DNA of 64,000 bases from Spartobacteria bacterium (GTDB taxonomy: Bacteria > Verrucomicrobiota > Verrucomicrobiia > Chthoniobacterales > Chthoniobacteraceae): the NCBI GenBank assembly GCA_021324825.1, contig JAJPII010000010.1, positions 1-64,000 on the forward strand. The letters are read 5' to 3'. The position numbers were made by a program, and so were the translations under genes. The notes beneath the pieces were generated by a model. The model was not told where the DNA came from. It did no database searches and saw only the letters and a list, made by a program, of their open reading frames with translations. Below are positions 6,845-14,365 of this stretch, in pieces (the stretch's first letter is position 1; each line of letters starts with the position of its first letter).

Positions 6845-8250
6845 ATCGTTCGGGGATACGATGGGGATTGTGGTTTTATCCGGGCGTGTTCCAAGTCTTT
6901 TCCATCCTGTGGCGGCTGGACTGTTCTGAGTGGCGACAAATCGGCTTTCCAACCACCGCGTTCTTTCTTCAAGAATTTATCCTTTCCGCCTTCGGTCTGG
7001 CGCAACTCTTCAATGCGAGAGGCCAGCGCATTTGCCTCCGCCCAATGCCGCGCCCGCAGTTCAGCCAATGATTGGTGTTGCTGGTTTTCGACATGACTCA
7101 TTTTTTCGCGGTAGCGGGCATGGGCTGACCTGTAATTCTGAACTTTGGCGCGGTGTAGGTCGCGATCCTTTTGGGTGACACCCAAAAGCCGGTCCCAAAC
7201 GCGAGCCTGTCTGATTTTCTTTCTCAGGAAGGCAATCTCCATCTTCTTCTTTTGCAAGTCGTAATAATTTGCGAGACGCTCTTGCGTGAAGGTGCGCTGC
7301 ATTCTCTGTTGCGTGGTCAGACCAGCTTCCTCTTCCCGGTGTTTGTGGCGCAATTCGTAAATCTTTTTGCTGGCCAAGTCTTCAAAGGCCTCGCGGCGGG
7401 CCTCTTTTTCGCGTCGTGTTTCCCTTTTTTCGCGGGCGGAAGTCTTGGCACGCACACGCGCGTGTTTTTTACCGGCCGCGGGCAATCTGTCCAAATCGAG
7501 GTCGCTCAACCGCGCCCGAAACTCCTTGGCGCTGATATTGAGATGACGGGTCGGATTGTGAGGTTTGCCTTGCGCGTCGATGACGACGATCCGTGAATCT
7601 CCCTGCGCCAGATAATAGCCGCGCGCCCGCAACGCCGATGCGTAATCCTTCCCAGCGACGGTCGTATTCCAAGGCTGCACGATATTCGGATCGCAATAGC
7701 GCGTGGATTTACCCTTTTGGCGTCGCATGTGGTTTTCCTCTCTTTGGGTGCAGTAGATGGTGCCGTGTTCGCGCTCGTAGAGGCGGGCGAAGTCCGACAT
7801 TTTGCGCTTGGAATTCCTTACGTTCCCGGCCATGCCGGTAACCGGATGCACCCGGTTAATGACGATGTGCACATGGGGCTGCGGCTCATCCTTATGCGCG
7901 ACCAGCACGGCCTCGTGCTCCTGCAGCCCCAGCGCCGCAATCGCCTTGCGGGCGGTTTCGACCATGTGGTCACGATCCGGCGTCTCTTCGGGATGCCAAG
8001 CCAAGGAGAGGGCAAAGACCGGCTTTTGCAGCTTTCGGCCCGCCCGAGATCGACCGGAAGCTTCCTTGAGCCGGTCGCGGGCGTTAGCGGTGAACGCCAT
8101 GACCTTCCAAGCCTTCTCCGGGTCATCCGTCCACATGTTCTCGGTGTGGGTCCAGGCCACCCGAGCGCAAGTATCGGCGCCCTTGTCATGGAGGTAATAC
8201 TGAAATGCCCCCTTAAAGCTGGTGCCGCCGCTGGTGATCTTAGGGATCAT
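6841..8250 (-). CDS. Relaxase, MOBP type (VirD2/MobA-like)
   Basis: A 469-residue mobilisation nuclease. The N-terminal domain carries the metal-binding motif HVHIVINRVHP at residues 126-136 and a candidate nucleophile in FQYYLHDKG (Tyr18/Tyr19). After about residue 270 the protein is highly basic and predicted coiled-coil (arginine- and glutamate-rich), as often in the C-terminal part of such relaxases. It would nick oriT and pilot the strand through a secretion channel. Its start overlaps mobC by 11 bp and its stop overlaps the sigma-factor gene. Family assignment is firm; the subfamily of MOBP is not resolved. Confidence 0.85.
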   Translation of the reverse strand: MIPKITSGGTSFKGAFQYYLHDKGADTCARVAWTHTENMWTDDPEKAWKVMAFTANARDRLKEASGRSRAGRKLQKPVFALSLAWHPEETPDRDHMVETARKAIAALGLQEHEAVLVAHKDEPQPHVHIVINRVHPVTGMAGNVRNSKRKMSDFARLYEREHGTIYCTQREENHMRRQKGKSTRYCDPNIVQPWNTTVAGKDYASALRARGYYLAQGDSRIVVIDAQGKPHNPTRHLNISAKEFRARLSDLDLDRLPAAGKKHARVRAKTSAREKRETRREKEARREAFEDLASKKIYELRHKHREEEAGLTTQQRMQRTFTQERLANYYDLQKKKMEIAFLRKKIRQARVWDRLLGVTQKDRDLHRAKVQNYRSAHARYREKMSHVENQQHQSLAELRARHWAEANALASRIEELRQTEGGKDKFLKKERGGWKADLSPLRTVQPPQDGKDLEHARIKPQSPSYPRTI

Positions 8251-8590
8251 CGCAACCCTCCTCGATGGCCTGCGCCATCATTTGATCGACGGCGGCGCAA
8301 AGCCGCTCGATACGCGGCGACACGCGCCCAAAAATATGGGCGTTTTTCACAACCTGGTTGAGGTTGTGGCCGATCCGGCCAAGATGGGCCAGAAAGGCCG
8401 GATCGCAACGGCGATAGGTCTTAATGACCAGCCGCCGCTGCCCCCGCCTAAGGAGCCGCCGCCCGAGCTCGTTCGGCGCTAATCCGGCGCGATCAGCCAG
8501 CGCGCGAAGCGCGTTATATTCCGCCTCGGTCAGGCGGAATATCACCTGGCGGCTGCGCCGCTCCTCCGCGTTTTTTGTTGGCCGTGCCAT
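8240..8590 (-). CDS. mobC: MobC-like relaxosome accessory protein
   Basis: A 116-residue basic protein. The N-terminus (RSRQVIFRLTEAEYNALRAL) is a ribbon-helix-helix of the MobC type, and the middle (RIGHNLNQVVKNAHIFG) is the conserved MobC segment (GxNLNQ). It binds and opens oriT for the relaxase. I start at 8,590 (MARPTKNAEE); a longer frame to 8,668 adds a low-quality stretch overlapping hairpins. First gene of the operon, directly downstream of the candidate oriT. Confidence 0.8.
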   Translation of the reverse strand: MARPTKNAEERRSRQVIFRLTEAEYNALRALADRAGLAPNELGRRLLRRGQRRLVIKTYRRCDPAFLAHLGRIGHNLNQVVKNAHIFGRVSPRIERLCAAVDQMMAQAIEEGCDDP

Positions 8591-8863
8591 GGATGCCCTC
8601 ATCCAAAAAAACGCCCCGCGCCAGCGGCCCGCAGCCTTGCGTTTCGCTGCGGCTACCGGGGGATGCAACGGGGGATTTTAGCCCCCTTGCCGAGACAGTT
8701 TTTGTTTACATAAACGCATCTCGCTACTCCGCTAACCGGCGCATTCCATAATTCTACCAATGGTTGTGGTTAACAGGACCTTAAGCGCGCCATTTACATA
8801 CTTTGGTATGTGGCCTGCCGCCTGCCGAAGAGGTCAGAAAAAGGAGGGGAACGGAGCTGGAAC
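8591..8863. other. Candidate origin of transfer / mob promoter region
   Basis: This is the gene-free region upstream of mobC and contains two hairpins: CCGCAGC/GCTGCGG (8,629-8,652) and GGGGG/CCCCC (8,670-8,686) with a 7-base loop. An AT-rich stretch (TTTTTGTTTACATAAA, 8,699-8,714) follows. MOBP elements usually keep oriT just upstream of mobC, so oriT is expected here; the nick site cannot be read off. Confidence 0.4.
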
Positions 8864-9346
8864 TTACCGCTGCTTACGGGCGCGGACTTGGGCGACGATC
8901 GGGTCGACAGCCGTATCGTCGAGGCGGAAGTTGGTCGCCCGTAACCGGGAAAGAGCCGCGTCGAAATCAAGCAAGCCGGCGGCATCGGCTTGGTTTAGAA
9001 TGGCGAGTGTGCCGAAGATTATCAAGCCACGGCTTGTCGCCGCCGCGCGCGCCCTGCTGTCGTCGACAAGCAGGGCTATATTGCCGAGTTCCACAGCAAG
9101 GGAAATGGCCTCGTCCTCGCCCGCCCCGATATTCAGGTGCAAATCCGTCCGGGGGGCTTTGATCTCAATCCATGGCGGCAGATTGGCCGTCCAAGCGACG
9201 ACAGGCGGCGGCGCATTGCGGTGCTGCATCTCCCGAATTACGGCGGGCGGCACCAGCAGCCTGTCGAAAAGGCGGGGCAGTACGTCGATATTCCCGATTA
9301 AAATCAGGTAGTTGAGCGGCGTCGTATCGCAGACGACAAGGCTCAC
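8864..9346 (-). CDS. PIN-domain toxin (DUF3368, VapC-like)
   Basis: A 160-residue PIN nuclease. Acidic active-site residues are visible: Asp7 (VVCDTTPL), Glu77/Glu79 (GAGEDEAIS) and Asp95/Asp96 (LLVDDSRAR). The sequence type CDTTPLNYL...GAGEDEAI matches DUF3368 PIN proteins, which pair with UPF0175 antitoxins. The start overlaps the antitoxin stop as ATGA. Predicted RNase toxin that stabilises the element. Confidence 0.8.
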   Translation of the reverse strand: MSLVVCDTTPLNYLILIGNIDVLPRLFDRLLVPPAVIREMQHRNAPPPVVAWTANLPPWIEIKAPRTDLHLNIGAGEDEAISLAVELGNIALLVDDSRARAAATSRGLIIFGTLAILNQADAAGLLDFDAALSRLRATNFRLDDTAVDPIVAQVRARKQR

Positions 9347-9606
9347 TGCGCGAGGTACGCCCGCAAGCGTTCCGAGTCCTTCTCGAATTCTTCAACGGTC
9401 ATGCCAAGCCCACAACCCCGCTCCTTCAGCAGGGCTTCCGTCTCCCAGACCGACAAATTGAGAAGTTCGCTGACCTGCCCGCGCGATAGCTCACCCGCGC
9501 GATAGCCCTCGACGGCCAGCGTGACCAAGGCGCGACGCTGCGCCTCCGGCCCGTCCAGGTGCATCTGGCGGGCGATGGTGTCGGGGAGTTCGACGGTGAC
9601 GATCAT
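9343..9606 (-). CDS. UPF0175 family antitoxin
   Basis: An 87-residue protein reading MIVTVELPDTIARQM...GYRAGELSRGQVSELL...WETEALLKERG, the usual pattern of UPF0175 with a helix-turn-helix in the second half. It precedes and overlaps the PIN toxin gene, the normal order antitoxin-toxin. The frame continues upstream to 9,777 but the conserved family start is the ATG at 9,606. Confidence 0.78.
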   Translation of the reverse strand: MIVTVELPDTIARQMHLDGPEAQRRALVTLAVEGYRAGELSRGQVSELLNLSVWETEALLKERGCGLGMTVEEFEKDSERLRAYLAQ

Positions 9607-9884
9607 AGCTTCTCCTATCGGCCCCAGCATATCAGAAAGCACGGGTAAAAGCAATGTCCACGCCGCCCGCGCAGGTCCGTTGAAGCGGTGCCGGTTCTCT
9701 CCGCTGCTGTCCCTGCCGCAAAGTGTCAGCCAGTTCTCCGATGCAGTTCTAGCGCAAAGCTTTCCTCGGTCAGGCAAGGGGCAAGCCCTGCTCCTCTGCG
9801 TTCCGCTCCTGCGGATGCCTGCGTCAAGCCCTGCGCCGGTCGCCCTGCACGAACTGTCCGAAACTTTGACAACAGGAGAACGTC
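9607..9884. other. Intergenic region between toxin-antitoxin pair and small membrane ORF
   Basis: No gene is recognised. It should hold the promoter of the divergent toxin-antitoxin operon and that of the small ORF at 9,885; I cannot point to exact boxes. Confidence 0.3.
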
Positions 9885-10043
9885 ATGCAGAACCTCAAAG
9901 ACCACTTCAACCGCAAGGCGCGGCGAAAGCAGTACCTGGATTTTATCCTCCTTTGGATATACCTGCTGATCCTGCTGGAACTGATGCGCCGGCTGGGACG
10001 CGAACCGGGCCCGGTTATCCGTCCACCGTTCCGGCTCGAGTGA
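9885..10043 (+). CDS. Small single-pass membrane protein
   Basis: A 52-residue ORF with a good ribosome site (CAGGAGAA, 8 bases before ATG 9,885). The N-terminus is basic (KDHFNRKARRKQ), followed by one hydrophobic helix (YLDFILLWIYLLILLELM) and a basic C-terminus. It is followed at once by a strong terminator, which supports a real, separately transcribed gene. Function unknown; small toxin-like or regulatory membrane peptides have this layout. Confidence 0.55.
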   Translation: MQNLKDHFNRKARRKQYLDFILLWIYLLILLELMRRLGREPGPVIRPPFRLE

Positions 10044-10049
10044 GCCGGT

Positions 10050-10080
10050 CGGGGCGGCGTAAGCCGCCGCCCCGGTTTTT
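10050..10080 (+). terminator. Rho-independent terminator
   Basis: CGGGGCGGC (10,050-10,058) and GCCGCCCCG form a long GC stem with a short loop containing TAA, followed by TTTTT at 10,076-10,080. It ends the small membrane ORF. Confidence 0.85.
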
Positions 10081-10147
10081 CGAGGAAGCCACGGCGTATT
10101 TACCATATCTTAATTTATATATTTCAAACTTTAGATTGGGGGTTTGT

Positions 10148-10930
10148 ATGGGCGTCGTTCTCGATGACGGCATTCGGAAGGAAATCGACCAGCTTGAGGC
10201 GGCGGGCAAGTTCGCGCTGGCCGCCGCGTTTCGAAAAGCGAACGAGGTAAGCCTCGAGTCCTTGGCGTTCCAGACCTCTGTTCCATCAGAATACCAGGTG
10301 CTTGTCGCCAATTCCGCCGCTTTTCAAGCGCAGAAGGCGCATCAGGAGGACAAGGCGAAGCGGGAGCGCGAAGAAGGGCAGGAATTCAACGCGCGGCTGG
10401 CGGAACTGCGCCGCGAGGAACTCGACGCGCAAGTCCTTCGCTTCACCATCGACGGCGAAGACATCGAAATCAGCCGTGGCGATTTGCGTCACGCGGTGAA
10501 ACACCGCGTCGAGGAATTAGAGGACCGCCGCCGCGAATTGCTGCGAACCAGCGAAAGCCCGGACGAGTTGCGCAAGGTCAATCGCTTGATTGCCGGATAT
10601 AATCCAGTCGCTAAGGATTTGGATAGTGAAAGACCGACGGATGCGAACATGGTCGCTGGCGTCCATGACGCGATAACGCGGGATGCTCAGTTCGCGGCAG
10701 AGCTAAAGCATGACCACGCGGCCTCCATCGTCGAGAATGCCGCGCCGGTCGCTGGGCGCACTTCGTATGCCAGCGAGAAATTTTCGACCGGCGGCGTGAT
10801 GGCGCAGCCATTGACGGCGGTATTTGTGCAAAACGCATCCCCGCTGGCGCCAGTGCCCGCAGCCCCGGTGACGGCACCGCCCCCGGCTTCGCCAAGGGCA
10901 AAGGATGCGCTGCAAGCCGCAGGCATTTAG
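10148..10930 (+). CDS. Hypothetical protein with IDGEDIEI domain
   Basis: A 260-residue protein, helical and charged in its first 100 residues (coiled-coil-like around KAHQEDKAKREREEGQEF). From residue 99 comes the segment FTIDGEDIEISRGDLRH..KHRVEELEDRRRELL, which is also present in the convergent neighbour at 10,927. The last ~60 residues are proline- and alanine-rich. I start at 10,148, after an AT-rich stretch (10,095-10,130) that probably holds the promoter; the frame is open far upstream but without coding character. Function unknown. Confidence 0.6.
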   Translation: MGVVLDDGIRKEIDQLEAAGKFALAAAFRKANEVSLESLAFQTSVPSEYQVLVANSAAFQAQKAHQEDKAKREREEGQEFNARLAELRREELDAQVLRFTIDGEDIEISRGDLRHAVKHRVEELEDRRRELLRTSESPDELRKVNRLIAGYNPVAKDLDSERPTDANMVAGVHDAITRDAQFAAELKHDHAASIVENAAPVAGRTSYASEKFSTGGVMAQPLTAVFVQNASPLAPVPAAPVTAPPPASPRAKDALQAAGI

Positions 10931-11823
10931 TTGTTGCCTGCAAAATCCTTGCCAGCGGCGACCTCCACGCAAGCGCCGGAAGGATCGACGGCCAGCACGT
11001 GAAAAACGCCATTTGGAGCCACCAATAGATCGAAGAAAGCGGGCGTCAGGCTTTTAAAATCCGGCGGTTGATCCCGCGCTTCGGTGGCGCGATCATCGGC
11101 CTCGTACTTTTGCAGTTGAGCATTGATCTGCGCAACTTGCTCGGGATCGTTGCTGGCGTCGCGCATGCCAGCTTCTTTAGCCTCCAGTTCCTTTACCCGC
11201 TTTTTCATCAGTTCAGACAGTTTTCCTCGAGGGATCTCAATGTCTTCGCCATCGATTTTGAATTTCATGATTTCGTTATCGTGCTTGTATTTGTGGCTGG
11301 CCCACGCCATCGCCAGCGCGGATTTCAAAATATAATTCACTTTTCCGGTGAAGGCGCGCTTGCAGCCTTCCTCTTTTTCCAGTTCCTGAATTTTGTCCGA
11401 GTAATACCCCGAACCCAAAGCATTGACGGCGTCGAGCGTTGCCTTGGCTTTTTCGGCGTCGAAGGTTGGCAGGCTGGGGATTTCGTCTGAGGAAACCTTT
11501 TGAAGGTCGTTGCCAATCAGCACGGTGCTCCCTTCCGCTTTGTCGTCGAGTACTGAAACCGTCCATGCGTTGCTGGCGGTATTTGTCGTTAGCATCAACG
11601 GCGCGCCCGCCGGGACGTATTGGCCTTTGTCGTCCACCGCCAGAACGTCCTGCATGCCTTGGGCAATGCGTTTTTGCCCGCTGCTCTTAAGCGCTTCGCG
11701 CAGCGTGGCAATCGGCTGGTGGTCGATGGGCGCGAGGCCAGAGGCCCGCTTCGTCAGGGCCAGCCCCGCCACAGCGATAATCCCTAAGGCAAGTGCATAA
11801 CTGAGTTTTCTTCCGGTCGTCAT
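10927..11823 (-). CDS. Membrane-anchored or exported protein with IDGEDIEI domain
   Basis: A 298-residue protein with an N-terminal hydrophobic segment (LSYALALGIIAVAGLAL, residues 7-23) that acts as signal or anchor. The rest is predicted outside the cytoplasm. Residues 188 onward read FKIDGEDIEIPRGKLSELM..RVKELEAKEAG, clearly related to the domain in the convergent gene at 10,148. The two genes overlap by 4 bp tail to tail. No known family recognised. Confidence 0.6.
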   Translation of the reverse strand: MTTGRKLSYALALGIIAVAGLALTKRASGLAPIDHQPIATLREALKSSGQKRIAQGMQDVLAVDDKGQYVPAGAPLMLTTNTASNAWTVSVLDDKAEGSTVLIGNDLQKVSSDEIPSLPTFDAEKAKATLDAVNALGSGYYSDKIQELEKEEGCKRAFTGKVNYILKSALAMAWASHKYKHDNEIMKFKIDGEDIEIPRGKLSELMKKRVKELEAKEAGMRDASNDPEQVAQINAQLQKYEADDRATEARDQPPDFKSLTPAFFDLLVAPNGVFHVLAVDPSGACVEVAAGKDFAGNN

Positions 11824-11865
11824 CTTCCGCTCCTTGGTGGTTTTCCCCTACGGTGGCGACTGGAT

Positions 11866-11894
11866 GTGACCCAGAATCGCCAATTTTGGGTCAC
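11866..11894 (+). repeat. Left inverted repeat of the recombinase cassette
   Basis: 29 bp, itself an imperfect palindrome with arms GTGACCCA and TGGGTCAC around a 13-base centre containing ATCGCCAATT. Its inverted partner is at 12,535-12,562. Paired 8-bp arms around a short spacer are the layout of a tyrosine-recombinase core site. Confidence 0.75.
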
Positions 11895-11911
11895 ACCGCA
11901 GGGGGGAGTGA

Positions 11912-12487
11912 ATGAGCGGTGAAGCGCGTGAATTCGCGGAAATGGACATCTACGACCGCCAGGGACGGCGGAAATACCTCACCGGGGCCGAACGCCGTCG
12001 TTTTCGCGCGCATGCCGAAACCCTCGCCGCACGCGAACGGACCTTTTGCCTGATGCTCTACTTCACTGGGGCACGCATTTCCGAGGCCCTGGAACTGTCA
12101 CCCGAACGGATCGACACCGCCGTTGGCGTCATTGTCCTGCGCAGCCTGAAACGCCGCAAAAAGCTCGTGTTTCGGGCAATTCCGCTGCCCCGCCCCTACT
12201 TGCAAGAATTAAAGGCTCTGGCGTCCCCGCGCCGAGACCGGCTATGGCCATTCTCTCGAAAAACTGGCTATCGGATCGTCTGCAAAGCCATGCGCGCCGT
12301 TAAAATCTTCGGCGTACATGCCTGTCCCAAGGGGCTGCGCCATGGCTTCGGCATGGCATGCGCCGAACAGAACATCCCGCTGCCGACGATCTCAAAATGG
12401 ATGGGCCACAGCAGTATCAAAACCACCTCGATCTATCTGAACGCGGTCGGACGCGAGGAACGTCGTTACGCGAAACGGATTTGGTGA
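11912..12487 (+). CDS. Small tyrosine recombinase (catalytic domain only)
   Basis: A 191-residue recombinase without the N-terminal arm-binding domain. Catalytic residues: Arg55 (TGARISEA), a lysine near 80-84 (RRKK), His136, Arg143/His144 (GLRHGFG), His166 (MGHSS) and Tyr175 (SIYLNAV). Short single-domain recombinases like this occur on plasmids and conjugative elements. The gene is bracketed by inverted copies of a core-like site 17 bp before its start and 48 bp after its stop, suggesting that it acts on these sites, either to invert or to move its own segment. Confidence 0.82.
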   Translation: MSGEAREFAEMDIYDRQGRRKYLTGAERRRFRAHAETLAARERTFCLMLYFTGARISEALELSPERIDTAVGVIVLRSLKRRKKLVFRAIPLPRPYLQELKALASPRRDRLWPFSRKTGYRIVCKAMRAVKIFGVHACPKGLRHGFGMACAEQNIPLPTISKWMGHSSIKTTSIYLNAVGREERRYAKRIW

Positions 12488-12534
12488 ATTTCGGCGTTTT
12501 CGGCTTGAATCCAGCCGCTTAACGGCGAGGATAG

Positions 12535-12562
12535 GTGACCCAAAATTGGCGATTTGGATCAC
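12535..12562 (-). repeat. Right inverted repeat of the recombinase cassette
   Basis: 28 bp that, read on the minus strand, match 11,866-11,894 with one substitution and one missing base, including the centre ATCGCCAATTTT and the arm TGGGTCAC. Confidence 0.75.
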
Positions 12563-12633
12563 TTCGCGTTTAATTCCCGCTCTGGAGGCATATCGCCCGA
12601 GAATCTTGACTTTCAGAGCATAACGATATATCT

Positions 12634-13365
12634 ATGATCGCTATGGCTGATCCGGAAATATCGGAAAGCGCCGGGGAGTTAATCGAACGAACAGCGCAGA
12701 CCGCCAGCGCGAAGGGCGGTGCCCCGGCTGCGAAGAAGTGTTTTTCTGGTGAGGAGTTTACGGGGGAATTTGAAGCGGCTGTCGGGGTGGTTCCCGAGAG
12801 CGATTCGAAGTCAGTAGCAGAGGAGCGATCGAACGAGGGGAGCGAGACTGCTGAAGCAGTGAAGACGGTAAAATCCATCGTGATCGAGGTTGCCAATGCC
12901 GGTGAAAGGTTTTGGGCCGGTATGATGTCAAGGGTTCATCACAATAGGGTGATCGAATTCCGTATGGATCAAAAGGTGAAAGTAGCGGACGACGAGAAAC
13001 TTGAAATCATGGGTACGGAAGAAAACCAAATTCCGGGAGGTCTGCCGATCAAGGTTCCCGCAGATCGAATAGTTCTCATTCCCACTGGGGTTAGAATTAG
13101 GATTTCGAAGGACGAGGAGTTTAAAGGCGTTAGTGAGGAACCCAAAGTCAAAATGGAGGAGCACATGGCAGCCGAGCCGAGTGAGGGCGAAAAGGCTTCG
13201 AAAAAAGTAGATCCGGATCAATTGCGCGAGTTGTATAGGCGCATGGCTGAAAGAACTGGGATGTCGCGGGAAGATATCCTCTTAAAGGGCAGAAAGTCTT
13301 CTGAATTGCTGAAGGTTGCGCTTAGAGCCAGTACTGAGGAACGGTTGGTGCCTATATACCCATAG
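12634..13365 (+). CDS. Hypothetical protein
   Basis: A 243-residue acidic soluble protein. The N-terminal third is low-complexity (E, S, A rich). A central segment, RVIEFRMDQKVKVADDEKLE then GLPIKVPADRIVLIPTGVRI, looks like beta structure. The C-terminal part (LRELYRRMAERTGMSREDIL) is helical. It is the first gene of the plus-strand run ending with the coupling-protein genes. No family recognised; an alternative ATG lies at 12,643. Confidence 0.45.
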   Translation: MIAMADPEISESAGELIERTAQTASAKGGAPAAKKCFSGEEFTGEFEAAVGVVPESDSKSVAEERSNEGSETAEAVKTVKSIVIEVANAGERFWAGMMSRVHHNRVIEFRMDQKVKVADDEKLEIMGTEENQIPGGLPIKVPADRIVLIPTGVRIRISKDEEFKGVSEEPKVKMEEHMAAEPSEGEKASKKVDPDQLRELYRRMAERTGMSREDILLKGRKSSELLKVALRASTEERLVPIYP

Positions 13366-13388
13366 CCCGCGCGTCAGCATTTCAGAGG

Positions 13389-14210
13389 ATGAGATCTGCG
13401 ACGGTCGGTAATTTACTCAAACAAGCTGCTTGTAGTTCAGCGTTCCATCATAAATGTGTTTTTTATTCGAATCGCCAATTTAGCCAAACCGCAGCTGTTC
13501 GCGAATTCGTAGACTTCATAGCCGATAAAAACGGCTTCCAGCATGACTTAAGCGATCCCGTAACGAAGGACGCAACGGAGTTAATGTTGTGTGATATGTT
13601 CTCTCTACAAATCAACAATATTCACCGTGATTGCCTTGAAATCGTTTTTGATCGTTTTGCCCATGTCTTTGAAGAATATCAACACACTAAGAAATTATTG
13701 CCGTGGCTGGGAATACGAGTTGCAGATCGTGACAAGAACCTGACTCGAGCAAGCGGCCTCTATGTTTTCGGCTTGAATGATAAATTGCTCGACTCCATAG
13801 ATGATCATTTAAAGAGTGCGAAGGATGCAGGAGTTTTATTTGCGTTATCGGATATGGAATGGGAAACCATAAGACAAAGCGTAAACGTATTCATGGAAGA
13901 GGTATCATTTCTTAGCAAACGGGTTGACGACTTTAATGGGTATATCAGTAGCAGAATAGGCACAGCGTTAACGATAGTGAGCATCCTTATTGCGATTGTT
14001 ACATTTTGGATTGCTCAAGCCGGTAAGGATTATGATGCTTCGAAGCGCTCCGCCGCTCTCTCCCTGGAACTTGGAAAGCTGAGCGAAAAAACATCCAGTG
14101 TTTCAGAAGCCGTCGATGCGCAAGAAAGAGAGAACGATGTCAACGAAATTGTTTCCAAACTAGATGCATTAGAGCGCGGCCTGAAATCAACAAACGAAAG
14201 TAAAAAATAG
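13389..14210 (+). CDS. Membrane protein with C-terminal coiled coil
   Basis: A 273-residue protein: a long cytoplasmic-type helical N-terminal part, one clear transmembrane helix at about 190-209 (GTALTIVSILIAIVTFWIAQ), then a coiled coil ending in EIVSKLDALERGL. The juxtamembrane part resembles that of the next gene (LSEKTSS... here, ISERTSG... there). The gene is visibly AT-richer than its neighbours, which suggests a different origin. Function unknown. Confidence 0.55.
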   Translation: MRSATVGNLLKQAACSSAFHHKCVFYSNRQFSQTAAVREFVDFIADKNGFQHDLSDPVTKDATELMLCDMFSLQINNIHRDCLEIVFDRFAHVFEEYQHTKKLLPWLGIRVADRDKNLTRASGLYVFGLNDKLLDSIDDHLKSAKDAGVLFALSDMEWETIRQSVNVFMEEVSFLSKRVDDFNGYISSRIGTALTIVSILIAIVTFWIAQAGKDYDASKRSAALSLELGKLSEKTSSVSEAVDAQERENDVNEIVSKLDALERGLKSTNESKK

Positions 14211-14365
14211 ATCCCCTCTTCGAGAGCGCGGCGGGCCGAACGGTGGCCTTTTTGATCCTAAAGGTTCCCTCGAAAGGCGCGGGATGCGCGCGAAATCGTT
14301 GAACTGATTTTGCTTGTCGAGTTGGCTCCGGTTGTCAATCATCCGGCGAAACGGGGGCATCTCAG

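Noticed and set aside
6263-7096. Plus-strand frame of 277 codons across the sigma factor and relaxase
   Set aside because: Antisense to two well-supported genes that overlap by ATGA; its translation shows no domain.
9521-10147. Upstream extension of the gene at 10,148 to 9,521
   Set aside because: The extension crosses the antitoxin gene, the small membrane ORF and a strong terminator, and has no coding character; the ATG at 10,148 is used.
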